A stretch of 64,000 bases of DNA from Gibbula magus (lineage: Eukaryota > Mollusca > Gastropoda > Trochida > Trochidae): positions 40,610,914 to 40,674,913 of the forward strand of contig OW388304.1 in assembly GCA_936450465.1 (NCBI GenBank), in the 5' to 3' direction. Shown piece after piece: positions 48,960-59,727 of the stretch. The notes beneath the pieces are model-generated. The model was given only the letters and a program-made list of their open reading frames with translations, had not been told where the DNA came from and did not search any database. Each line of letters opens with the position of its first letter. Position 1 is the stretch's first letter. A program made the translations under genes and the position numbers.

Positions 48960-51900
48960 TCACTTTGAACTTTGTTGCATCATCCCCTCCAGATCTCCCA
49001 GACAGGAAGTGAACAAGTCTGGTAACTCTTCTGGCTTGAAGGTTGGGTTATCTCCCTTGATGTCCTCAAGGGAGGTCACTCCACTTAGAACCAGTAGGGA
49101 CTTCAGACCACAGCCCTTTGCCAGGCCTATGTCAGTGTTTATCCTGTATTGAAGAGAAGCAAGATGGTTTATTAGACATAAATGTTTTGGAATATAAATA
49201 TGTAAACCTGGATTTTGTAAAGCTCCCTTATTACCATCCATCAACATTTATTGAGGACATCTTAGCGCTATGATAGCTTCTATAATATATGGTGCTGGAA
49301 TAGAGATTACCGTATATTAACGGGTATAAGTCGAGAATTTGATACCCAAAATTAGGGGGTCAAGGAAGGGGTTCACTTATACACTGGGTCTATGTAGAAG
49401 ACCCAAAAATCTAGAGGCCAGGTAAATATCTGCCAGCCCAGCAAGTCGAACGGACAATATTTCCACCGTCACCGGAAGCAATTCACAAACATCCATGTCC
49501 AGTCAATATTAAAATCATTAATAAAAACATATGCTTTATTGTTGTCTTTTTAAAATAAATATATAGCGTGATATATGAATAAAAAAACCCATTTAAATCA
49601 CAAAAATTCATTAAAGTTTATATCATAATCTTCACTATTACCTGACAACCTTCAATCGATACCTAGCCTTGATGTAAGTAGAGTGACCCAATATGTTATT
49701 CTGATGAGTTTGGTAGACAAGACTCATGTTGTCTACAGTGAAATGGGTATAGCGATACTGAGAGAACTGTGATCACACTATTTGCAATAGTACAAGTTCT
49801 TGTACTTTTTGGGGAAGAGTCCCCTGCAGGTTTCACACCCTCACCCTCAGAGTGAGGCACCAACCGCCAGCATTAACTTTCTACTCGGCCACCGTGACCT
49901 TAACAAAACAAATGAACTGTCTTGACTTAAATTAAAGTACCGGTAGATGATCACTGATCGATCTTCTTACACGGTGATTGATTGACTTCAATGGCTGATT
50001 AATATAAGAATAACAAGTAGTTGTCACTAAGGTGACATGATCCCCCACCGCAAATTAATACTTCAAAATTGAAAAATAATGTCTAGATCAACAAAATTGA
50101 CTAGGCCCAGAATTTTCCCCAAAAGAACGACTAATGTAAGATAATGATGAGAATCCAATGAACAGTTCTTGTGATATTGATTCCCCTGACAAGCTTAACA
50201 TGTTGACAAACTCAAACATCTGCTGTGACCTTGAGAATAATGTCATGGTCACAAATATCTAATCAGCCCTTTGTCTTCCCTAGGAGGTGCTTGATGTAAG
50301 ATGTGATGAAATTCCAGTGAATGGTTCTTGAGATATCCCGTTGACAAGCTTTACATGAACATTAACATGTAGAAAAATTCAAAGTTCCGCTGTGACCTTG
50401 AGAATAATGTCAAGGTTACCATGTCAGCCCATTGCCTTGCCTTAGAGAAGCTACCGGTATATATAAGATATGAAGAGAATCCAGTGAATGGTTCTTGAGA
50501 TATCCCGCTGATAAAATGACAAAGTCTCGTTCTGACCTATATATGAAGGTCAAAGTAAAAAACCTCTGTAGGAACATTACTCTCCCCATGATGAACCCAT
50601 ATGCAAAATATGAAAAGCATCCAGTGAGTATTATTTAAGTTATTTCCATTCCACAGACGCAGCAGAATACTATTATCCCCACCCGTGCGTTTAGCGCGAA
50701 GCGGGGGATAATCAACGGGTTGCAAGGAATTACGAATTATCTGTCCCGAGTTAATTATTGTGATAAACTCCAAGCTTTAGCAAGGAGTTTGACATAATAA
50801 TTAACGAGGGACAGATAATTCGTGATTCCGAGCACCGAGTTGGTTATTCTTTTTCTTACCCAAGAGCATTTAAATGCGTAAAATTCGAAAAACAGACGCC
50901 TATTCCCGATCTTTGATTAGACTGTAAAATACAAATTGTAGTCATATGTCATTCATAAACTCTTTCACACTTTCAAGATGCGCATATCTGAATAGTTTGC
51001 AACTTGCGATCTTTTTTCAGAAAGATTCTAAAGTAACTGTTGAATTTCACTACGCTTTGTCTGTGCTAAACTGGCACCGAACACGGGCCTATACGGGGTG
51101 TCCTCAGACCTTGTGGTGAGGAATCTATAGAACCAGTTCATATTCCGATATGGACTATTTTTCAGATTTAATTCCTCAGAACAGGGTCGATTTTAATCAG
51201 ACTGGTGTCTCTATCAAAACTAATGGAAAGGGATGTTGCTCAGTTGGTAGAGTGTCCGCTCTTCACCCGGAAAGTCGGGGTTCGATTCCCGGCCGTATCA
51301 TACCAAAAGACGTTAAAAGATGTGAGTTGTTGCTTCCTTGCTTGGCGCTCAGCATTATAAGGATAGAACAACGCATGAACTGGCGCTGCACTGTGGCTGG
51401 CCCGGGTGCCAATGGTACATAATGAATTTCCAAATTTACATTGTAAAGAGGACAATAAAGTGTTATTATTATTAAACTATTCGTACCTATCTCCAACCAT
51501 GCAGCATCTAGCCGGAGCGAGGTTGTGGGCTTTCTGAAGAACTTCAAACATTGTTTTCTCAGGTTTACCCACGATAATCGGCTCTCGTCGACTCGGCAGT
51601 TTGACTGCATGTACCATTGTTCCTGTTCCTGAAATAATCATTGAATACAGTGTGAGCCCATTTATCCACACGATTTGCTTACAGTTGAATATCATCCGTA
51701 TAGCAAGTCATGCGGTTAAGTGAATCACTATTTGCATAGAAATGTATAGATGATTTGAGATTCTACTCTGCGGATTTACGGATATACAAAGTCAGGATAA
51801 ACAGTGTCTCACTATACCTCTTAGTCTAAATCAACTTGAAATTGAGTTTGCAAATGTTTAATATTTGTTCTTCTTTGTAAATCATAACCCTTTCACCACT

Positions 51901-54900
51901 AAGAAACGTGAACGCTAATACATGTTCTGGCCTCTGTAGAGGTATTGTTATATTTCACCTGGTATTGTTTTATCTCACCTGGTATTGTTATATCTTATTG
52001 TTATATCGTATCTGGTATAAATATGTCTCACCTGGTATCAATATATCTCATCTGGTATCAATATATCTCGTCTGGTATCAATATATCTCACCTGGTATCA
52101 ATACATCTCACCCAGTATTAATACATCTCACCTGGTATTAATATATCTTACCTGGTATCAATATACCTCACCTGGTATCAATATATCTCACCTGGTATCA
52201 ATATACCTCACCTGGTATCAATATATCTCACCTGGTATCAATATATCTCACCTGGTATCAATATATCTCACCTGGTATCAATATATCTCACCTGGTATCA
52301 ATATATCTCACCTGGTATCAATATACCTCTACCGGTATCAATATACCTCACCTGGTATCAATATATCTAACCTGGTATCAATATACCTCACCTGGTATCA
52401 ATAAAACTCACCTGGTATCAATATATCTCACCTGGTATCACTATATCTCACCTGGTATCAATATATCTCACTTGTATTCAATATATCTCACCTGGTATCA
52501 ATAAAACTCACCTGGTATCAATATATCTCACCTGGTATCAATATATCTCACCTGGTATCAATATATCTCACCTGGTATAAATATATCTCACCTGGTATAA
52601 ATATATCTCACCTGGTATAAATATATCTCACTGGTATAAATATATCTCATCTGGTATCAAAATATCTCATCAGGTATCAATATATCACATCAGGTATCAA
52701 TAAATCTCACCTGGTATCAATATATCTCACCTGGTATCAATATATCTCACCTGGTATCAATAAATCTCACCTGGTATCAATATATCTCACCTGGTATCAA
52801 TATAATCTCACCTGGTATCAATATATCTCACCTGGTATAAATATATCTCACCTGGTATAAATATATCTCACCTGGTATAAATATATCTCACTGGTATAAA
52901 TATATCTCATCTGGTATCAAAATATCTCATCAGGTATCAATATATCACATCAGGTATCAATAAATCTCACCTGGTATCAATATATCTCACCTGGTATCAA
53001 TATATCTCACCTGGTATCAATAAATCTCACCTGGTATCAATATATCTCACCTGGTATCAATATAATCTCACCTGGTATCAATATATCTCACCTGGTATTG
53101 TTATATCTCCACCTGCGGGAAGGTGTGTGTCCTCGTTAGTACCAAGAAATAGACAATCCTTTCTCTGCAGGTAGCTTGAAGCTTTTATAATCTTGGGATA
53201 ACTCAAATACTTGTCGAAACCAACCAATACACAATTTATCTGCAAGGAAAGAAATAAATAGTTCATCAAATGCACTTTAGTTCTTTTGATTTTTACCATC
53301 TATTTATTAAATAACTAAATTTTCGCTTTAACACTATTACTGGAATAATATTATTATTTACTAAAGTGATCATATTATTGGAATTATCTAGTTAGGCCAG
53401 ATACTTACAAAAACTTTAACACATTGAACGTGTACAAACCTCTGGGTCTAGTTTTTGTTTCAACCATTCAGGAAAAAAGGCATCAATGTTCTCTTGGTCA
53501 GGCTGAAAGAAAATATTTACATAAGTGAAAGAAAATATTTACATAAGTGAAAACATTTGCTCTCTAGCCATTGGCTCTCAGTCTGATTAAAATCAACTGC
53601 TTTCTGAGGAAATAAAATACGCAAAACAGATTTCAAAACAACTGAAAACATGTGTAAAATAGGCAAATATCAAAAGTTCTGGAAAAGTTTACGAACATAC
53701 ACCGTATGTCAACCAATCTCATTAAAATCAGATCATTGCGTATTTGATCTGAGTACTACTTTCACTCCAGCCAATCAAAGATGAGGGTAAGGAATTCTAC
53801 GACTGATTTGAAATCTGATCTTGTCAGTGATTGGTTGAATTTACGGAAGGTCAAAGGTCACAAGACATGACCCCTACAAAACAGTTATTGCTAAGCCAAA
53901 GTGTGCACACATGATTTTTATGACACGAGTTACGTTTCAAAACAAGTACCTACTCACCCCGACACCCACATGCTTGATGTTGAATTTATCCAACTCCGTC
54001 GCCATAGCTGGATTTCCGACAAGATACACCTTTCCAGAGAAGTTCATGTTCTTCAAATAAAGAGCGGCGATAAAAGCTGTACAGACTATTTCATCCTGAA
54101 AAATAAATAAAACGTCTTGTCGGTTTCAAAGATATAATGATGACATTTGAAATCTCATTTTATTTTTTCAAATGAGTTTCCGTCAATTAGAAAATGCCGG
54201 ATTATTGTGAGATGAAAGATCTTTTAGTTCAATGCCACTTCCAAGAGAATTAAACTTATATGCGCCACGGCAGTTGGCAATCTCATTAAAATCGACCTTG
54301 TTCTGAGGACTAAAATTTGCCAAATAGCGCATTTACTACGATACGAACAGGTTCTGGAGATTCCGCGCCACAAGGCTTGAGAACACCCCGTTTGGCTCGT
54401 GTTCTGAACCAATTTAGAGCAGCCAAAGCCCAGTCAAATATCTGACCAATCACATCATAGTTTTGCTGTATTCGGAACAGACGAAAGGATAGCTGTTTGG
54501 AGTAATCTGCCCCTAGCTTTTCACACCAAAAACTTTTGTTGGACGTCTTGTGATTGGTTAACTGAATTGCGTCAGAACATGGGAGTCTACAGGCTGTTAT
54601 CAGACAGTTTTAAGAGGAAACGATATGAGTTAGTATCCAGGTAGTTGCACTAATTTGGGATTTTTATACCTCGGAAAACCGTTGATTTTCATCAGACTGC
54701 GGCAGCAGGTAAAGTTGTGAGAGAATTAGAAGCCTACAACATCTTGCTCCACCACAAGACTCTGATTTTGTTAAATACGTTTGACTCGTAACTCTTTCTG
54801 GATGGATGTGTTTCTATTTATAGCATGCATATTATCAGGTAATGAAATGTTGTAATATGAAAGTTGATGACTGCGGAAAGCAGTGCCAATATTGCTTAAT

Positions 54901-56735
54901 TTTGTGGCTGTGCACTCACAACCCCCATCCTCGCGAAGGTATAAGCTGCCTTTGCACCCAGGGTATGAAAGTTGCATTAGCGTACGTTATACCCTGAGAC
55001 AGGATGTCACAACCCCCATCCACCACCCATCAAATAAATGTTCTATACCAGTTTGTGTGTCAGAACATACTCCTATGTGGGCAGTCATCTGACTCCATGG
55101 AGAGGAGACTCCCGAGCGATATGAGTTTGTATCCCGGCAGATGCATTATTTTGCGACATTTACTCCTTGGATTTGAGTTGAGATGAGGTGAGTTGGGTTT
55201 TAACACCGCTTTCAAGAGTATTTCACTTATATCACGGCTGCTAGTATTATGGCAGGGAGAAAGCCCACAACACCATGTGGCTATGCATTGCGGTGAAACC
55301 TGCAAGCATCGGCTGGAACTAGCGAACCTTTGGTGGTACTACGCTGAAATTCAGTGTAGCATTGCACCCAAACCTTACTGCGTGTAGAACAGTTCTCTAC
55401 TGCAGACAAAGTTGCCGTGCCCCTGGCGGGACAGTCGATTTGATTCAGACTGGGATAATAGTATCCATTTCAATGATGAATAAAATATGTTTAAACCATA
55501 ATAGTATTTAATGAATTACCTCTTCAGCATCGTAGCCATATTTCTTGCACTTTTCTGCGTACTGTTGACGTGTACTAGTGCTGTTGTTTGTGATGTAGAA
55601 AATTTTCTTTCCCTGTTGAATAAGAAGAAATTTTATATCCAGTTATGGCTCATTTCGATAGACACATGGATTGGACAGAGCTTAAAAGGCCTGTAGCACA
55701 TTTTTTTAATGAGAAAACCCTATGGCATTTCGAACAATTTTGATCCCTGACATATTATCATTCAATCATTCAGTAAATTTACATTCTAAAATTCATTTCA
55801 ACTCCACACAATACTGTTGTAAATATTAATTTCTACATATCAGTTAATTCACCAATTTTCAATGTACTTTTTTGTACACTCAAAATAGAATGGACTGACT
55901 TTAAAGATTATTACAAGAAAATATTTCAACAATATTTTTTGTAATGATTTACCAGACTCTTGAGATGTTTGACAGTTTCCAAACTTCCTGAAATAACGCC
56001 ATTTCCATCCCATAAAACCCCTGAAACAGACAAGAAGATACATATTATCATCAGGGTACGATTCACGGCTGCATCATACCACATGACAGTTAATGATGGG
56101 AGTTGTTGCTGTCTTGCTTGGCACTCAGCAATAAAAGGATAAAACAACGCTTGAACTGGCGCTGCACTGTGGCTGACCGGTGCCACTGGAATCGATGGCA
56201 CAAACCGAATTTCCGAATACATTGTAATGAGGACAATAAAGTGTTGTTATCATATTGTGAATACCATCTACTCTAGTCTTTCTTATCTATAAAAAATCAT
56301 AACTGTCTGCGTATCTTTAGCCGACACTAACCAACCTATGGTCGGCACTTCCGAGAACTTTAATCACTATGATATCATACACAAGCATTTCTACTTTAAT
56401 TTTAACACCCATTCATTTTATCAATAATTTTGTTTTTAATCATGACGTATTTTATCATATATGCAATATTCTATTTCAGTTGTCCTTATCACTTAGATGC
56501 GCAGCTTTACCCGACAAATTGGTGTTTTTTGTGATGCGCCAAAAGACAAAACGAAACATGGTTCACGTCGTCTGCTTTTGACTTTTTGTCGTAAGAATAG
56601 ATTAGGTCTGAACGGTTAAATTTGTTTTAAAAGAAAGACAAATACTACACAATTACCATCGCAATCGAACAAGAAGTTGTCAACGCTTTGAACTAGATCT
56701 TGCGAGAGCGCAGCAGTCAGTTTCAGGCAGGCCAT
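48960..56735 (-). CDS. PGP: PGP/PDXP-type HAD phosphatase, complete 8-exon gene (copy B)
   Basis: Exons on the minus strand: 56735-56657, 56020-55953, 55612-55520, 54095-53958, 53502-53440, 53239-53092, 51628-51487 and 49143-48960. They sum to 915 nt (304 residues plus TGA), every phase closes, and every junction is GT-AG. HAD motifs are visible in order: I, DCDG at residues 24-27; II, TNNS at 57-60; III, the lysine of GKP at 218; IV, GDRINTD at 242-248. Residues ~80-195 lie where NagD-type phosphatases carry the C2 cap. The length fits the family (~300-320 residues). Known family role: hydrolysis of glycerol-3-phosphate and 2-phosphoglycolate (PGP) or pyridoxal phosphate (PDXP) in the cytosol; which paralogue this is cannot be settled here. 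The ATG has G at -3 and +4. A LINE starts ~150 bp upstream of the ATG, and a tandem-array element lies 20 bp past the stop. Intron 6 starts in a splice-donor minisatellite. Confidence 0.93.
50012..50710 (+). mobile_element. Second copy of the CCCCCGC tandem-array element (PGP intron 7, copy B)
   Basis: Same start (AACAAGTAGTTGTCACTAAG) and a GCGCGAAGCGGGGGATA end, fewer units, absent from block A. Partial relatives on the other strand lie at about 20900-21030 and 41620-41745. Confidence 0.85.
50714..50840. repeat. Hairpin beside the second tandem-array element
   Basis: Arms of ~58 bases (AATTACGAATTATCTGTCCC... and ...GGGACAGATAATTCGTGATT) pair with a few mismatches around a short loop containing CAAGCTTTAGC. 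Confidence 0.88.
51231..51474 (+). mobile_element. tRNA-derived SINE, family 2 (intron 7, block B)
   Basis: Block B partner of 29730-29970 with GGATGTTGCTCAGTTGGTAG in place of GTAGCTC, and the same body and (TTA)n tail. Confidence 0.9.
51941..53091 (-). repeat. Splice-donor minisatellite, intron 6 of PGP copy B
   Basis: An uninterrupted array of the same 20-bp monomer, about 57 units, abuts the exon 6 donor at 53092/53091. Most units carry CAG|GTGAGA on the minus strand. Reading past the true donor meets an in-frame TGA within the first unit, so distal donor use would truncate the protein before motifs III and IV. A ~260-bp higher-order repeat is present twice near the exon (the variant TATAATCTCA occurs at 52801 and 53061). 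The distal end (51941-51995) keeps exon-like units with TATTGTTATAT. Confidence 0.95.
54277..54411 (-). mobile_element. MITE-like insert with CTCATTAAAATCGACC end (block B)
   Basis: Present in B between TCTCATTAAAATCG and GTTCTGAACC, absent at 34277 in A. Related sequences with ends like CAGTCTCATTAAAATC or GATTTTAATCAGACTG recur near 29577-29706, 33710, 51075-51205 and 63367. Confidence 0.7.
55184..55431 (-). mobile_element. SINE family 1, head-truncated (block B)
   Basis: Block B partner of 35076-35322 with the same truncation point, so the truncation pre-dates the duplication or allele split. Confidence 0.88.
56053..56249 (+). mobile_element. SINE family 2, 5'-truncated, in PGP intron 1
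   Basis: Starts within the B box (GGTACGATTCACGG) and continues through the body (GAACTGGCGCTGCACTGTGG) to a GACAATAAAGTGTTGTTAT end. It lies between PGP exons 1 and 2 of copy B, antisense to the gene, and is more diverged than the two intron 7 copies. Confidence 0.85.
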
Positions 56736-56884
56736 TTCCTGGGTCTCGCCGGTATCTTTGCCAAGAACGATAACTCTAAATTAAAACAAAAGTCTGTCAC
56801 ACAACGCTTCATGTGGGAAAACAGATTCGGGTTCAAATCTTCGGATCAATGATTTTTTTTTAATTTCCACTAAAAACAAACTAG

Positions 56885-57650
56885 ATCAAAATCGGAAAAC
56901 CTTATCCTTTTTGGAGATACACGCCATTCAAACTGCAGCATATATTAGAAAGTGTCGTACTAGTAAAACAAAGGAAGTTGTTATAGATTTTCGAAGGAAT
57001 AAGCCAGCAGGTAGTCCAGTCATTATAAATGGAGATGTTGTTGAAGTAGTTAGTTGTTACAAATATCTTGGAACTCAAATTGATAATAAGTTAAATTTCT
57101 CTGAAAATACCGATCGTATTTATAGCAAGTGTCAATCTCGCCTTTATTTCCCCAGGAAGCTCCGATCTTACTCAACTATTTTGGCTCTTTTCTATAAAAA
57201 CCTGTGTTCAGTCTATTCTCATGTTCTCTATCCAATGTTGGTTCGGCTCCCTGTCACTAACAAATAGAAACAAGTTAAATAAGATAATTAAACAAGGAGA
57301 GAACATTTTTAATCGTATCTTTAAGACATTAGATGAACTTCATGAAGGACAGGCTCAAAATTTGGCTTAAAAAATTATCTGTGACCCTTCACATGTTTTG
57401 CATGACTGTTTTGAATTGTTACCCTCTGGCCGTCGGTATAATGTACCGACGTGCAAAACAAAACGTTATAAAATGTCTTTTGTACCAAAGTCAATTTCTC
57501 TATTGAATAAGCGTTAATGTTCCCATCATCATACTCTTTGTCCATGTTATATAACAATGTATGTATTCCATGTATTTATTATAAATGAATGTGTATAATT
57601 TTGTATTTATGCTCACTCAGTCGTGAAACAAATTCCCTAACGGGCAATAA
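56885..57650 (+). mobile_element. Non-LTR retrotransposon 3' fragment (Rex1/CR1-group-like)
   Basis: Frame 56911-57267 encodes a recognisable RT C-terminal stretch (SKTKEVVIDFRRN, SCYKYLGTQID, FPRKLRSYS). After a frame break near 57262 a second piece encodes the typical end (LLPSGRRYNVP, YKMSFVPKSISLLNKR) with a TAA at ~57515. A short 3' region ends in GGGCAATAAAGAA. The fragment lies ~150 bp upstream of PGP exon 1, so it separates the gene from any older promoter. Family assignment beyond non-LTR is tentative. Confidence 0.75.
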
Positions 57651-57659
57651 AGAATTTTT

Positions 57660-59612
57660 TTTCTCATAGACTTTGAAAAGGCCTTTGACTCTGTCTCGTG
57701 GTCTTTCATCAATAAAACCCTTTCCTTTTTCAATATTGGTGATGATTTTAAGAAATGGATTAATATCATGTATAATGATATCAAGTCATGTCTTGTTATC
57801 AATGGTTCACCATCTCCTTGGTTCTCCATTCAAAGAGGCTGTCGGCAGGGTGATCCTTTGTCGCCATATATTTTTATTCTTTGTGTTGAAATCTTGGCTG
57901 GCCTGGTAAGAAAAAATCCAAATATCAAGGGCATCACAGTTGATAATGAAGAATATCTTCTCACTCAGTATGCAGATGATACTGAATTTATGTTGAATGG
58001 CTCAAGGTCTTCATTTGAATCTACGGTTGATACACTAAATCTTTTTGCAGATATGTCAGGATTAAATATTAATTATGACAAGTCTGAAGTTGTATGGATT
58101 GGGTCAAAGAAAAACTGTTCAGTTCGCTATCTACCTAATCTGAAAATAAGATGGAATCCAGATACTTTTAAGATTTTAGGTATAAATTTTGATACAGATT
58201 TGACAAAAATGCAAGAAAAGAACTATGGTAATGTTTTGAGTGAAATACGTCAGTTAATAAGCAGATGGATGAAGAGAATTCTTACTCCCCTCGGTAGAAT
58301 TGCTATCATTAAATCTTTACTGGTATCAAAACTCAATTACCTGTTCCTTACTCTTCCAAACCCGCCAGGAAACTTTTTGAAGGAACTCAATAAAATTTTA
58401 TTTAAATTCCTTTGGAGTGGTAAACCAGACAATATCAAGAGGTCAATAGCTTGTAAATCCCTCAAGGATGGTGGTCTAGGCATGGTTGAAGTTTATGATT
58501 TTATTCGAGCCCTCAAGCTGAGGTGGGTCAGGTGTCTGTTTGTTAATGTTGAGAATCCTCCTAAATGGAAGTCCATACTGCTCAGTTCTTTTCCAGATTG
58601 TGTGAATATTTCCAGTTTTGGTTCTGTCTTTCCTAAACAATGCAGTGATGAGATAAATAATTACTTTTGGAAAGATTGTATGTTGACACTTAAAATATTT
58701 GCTAATATGGTTCCACCAAAGTCTTTTGAAGACTTTATCACTGAGCCTGTGTTTTATAATATTGGTATATCTGTCGCCAACAATCCTGTTTTTATATCAT
58801 CATGGTTTGATAGGGGTATAAGCAGAATATCAGACTTCATGAATGCTGATGGGAGCTATTTGTCGCCATCAGAGTTTGAAGGAAGGTTCGATTTGAAGGT
58901 TAATTTTATTACATATTACGGCATTGTAAGTGCAATTAAGAGTTTCTTTAAGAAACTTTCTATTGAAAAACCTGTTTCGTATAAACTTTTGGATGATAAT
59001 CAAATTGTCAGAAGTATTCTTTCTGTCAAAAAGGGAGCAAAACTTTACTATAATATACTATCCAATTCAAAAGAGATCTTCAAGTCGAAAATAAAATGGG
59101 AGAACCTATTCTCAATTACATTCAATTGGGATGATATATTCACAAAAGCAGTAAAGACAACACCTGACACCAAACTTAGGTGGTTCCAGTTTAGAATACT
59201 TCATCATTTGTTACCAACCAATTCCTATTTGGTCAAGATTAAGATGGCATCTTGTGACAAATGCTCATTTTGCGGTGACAGTGTTGAAACTCTTGTACAT
59301 TTGTTCTGGGAGTGTAATATTGTTCAAGCTTTTTGGAAATCACTTACAGAAGTATTGCTTGAAAAATGTTCTCATGTTTGTAAGCTGGCTTTTACATCAG
59401 AGCTTGTTATCTTTGGATGTAAAGAAAGCTTTATCTCTGATGAGGTCTTCGATCTCATTTTATTACTTGCTAAATTCCATATTTATAAATGTAAACTTAA
59501 TGCTTCCACTCCAAATATGAAATATTTTAAGAGCATATTGATTGAGAGATACAATATTGAAAAGACAAGATATTTTTGTAAAATCCAAAACATTAAATTC
59601 TATCAAAAATAG
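57660..59612 (+). CDS. LINE reverse transcriptase, N-terminally truncated (L1/Tx1 type)
   Basis: Open from the 5' truncation at about 57660 to the TAG at 59612, 650 codons with no internal stop. RT motif A (DFEKAFDSVSW) is at the very start, motif B (GCRQGDPLSP) follows, and the catalytic YADD box is near 57970. Next come the SRWMKRILTPLGR thumb block, then a FLWSGKPDNIKR block, WFQFRILHHLLPTN, and a terminal Cys/His motif (CDKCSFCGDSVETLVHLFWEC). This order is characteristic of Tx1/L1-like elements. The endonuclease and N-terminal RT blocks are missing, so the copy is dead on arrival for autonomous retrotransposition although its remaining frame is intact, suggesting recent insertion. An internal ATG at 57768 is not a real start. 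Confidence 0.9.
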   Translation, partial: FLIDFEKAFDSVSWSFINKTLSFFNIGDDFKKWINIMYNDIKSCLVINGSPSPWFSIQRGCRQGDPLSPYIFILCVEILAGLVRKNPNIKGITVDNEEYLLTQYADDTEFMLNGSRSSFESTVDTLNLFADMSGLNINYDKSEVVWIGSKKNCSVRYLPNLKIRWNPDTFKILGINFDTDLTKMQEKNYGNVLSEIRQLISRWMKRILTPLGRIAIIKSLLVSKLNYLFLTLPNPPGNFLKELNKILFKFLWSGKPDNIKRSIACKSLKDGGLGMVEVYDFIRALKLRWVRCLFVNVENPPKWKSILLSSFPDCVNISSFGSVFPKQCSDEINNYFWKDCMLTLKIFANMVPPKSFEDFITEPVFYNIGISVANNPVFISSWFDRGISRISDFMNADGSYLSPSEFEGRFDLKVNFITYYGIVSAIKSFFKKLSIEKPVSYKLLDDNQIVRSILSVKKGAKLYYNILSNSKEIFKSKIKWENLFSITFNWDDIFTKAVKTTPDTKLRWFQFRILHHLLPTNSYLVKIKMASCDKCSFCGDSVETLVHLFWECNIVQAFWKSLTEVLLEKCSHVCKLAFTSELVIFGCKESFISDEVFDLILLLAKFHIYKCKLNASTPNMKYFKSILIERYNIEKTRYFCKIQNIKFYQK

Positions 59613-59727
59613 AGCCATGGGCTCTGTAGCTCATCACGGTTTTATTGATTTATTATCAAAGGTTGAATATCTAAGTTATCTCAAGTAATACATTGTTAAC
59701 AAGCAAAATAATATTGATTTTAGATCA

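Larger units (their letters stand above)
38505..55620 (+). repeat. Large duplicated block B
   Basis: Second copy of block A. It continues past 55620 through PGP exons 2 and 1, which block A lacks. It is longer because of B-only insertions: the LINE at 39191-40205, the TTAA MITE at 41017-41474, tandem-array elements at 47828-48939 and 50012-50710, and a further insert at ~49753-49930. Confidence 0.9.

Noticed and set aside
48625..48963. 112-aa minus-strand ORF ending at PGP copy B's last exon
   Set aside because: It reads through the tandem-array element; the true PGP frame ends at 48960 from the other exon frame.
59254..59520. 88-aa ORF within the LINE RT
   Set aside because: Alternate-frame shadow of the 57660-59612 reverse transcriptase.
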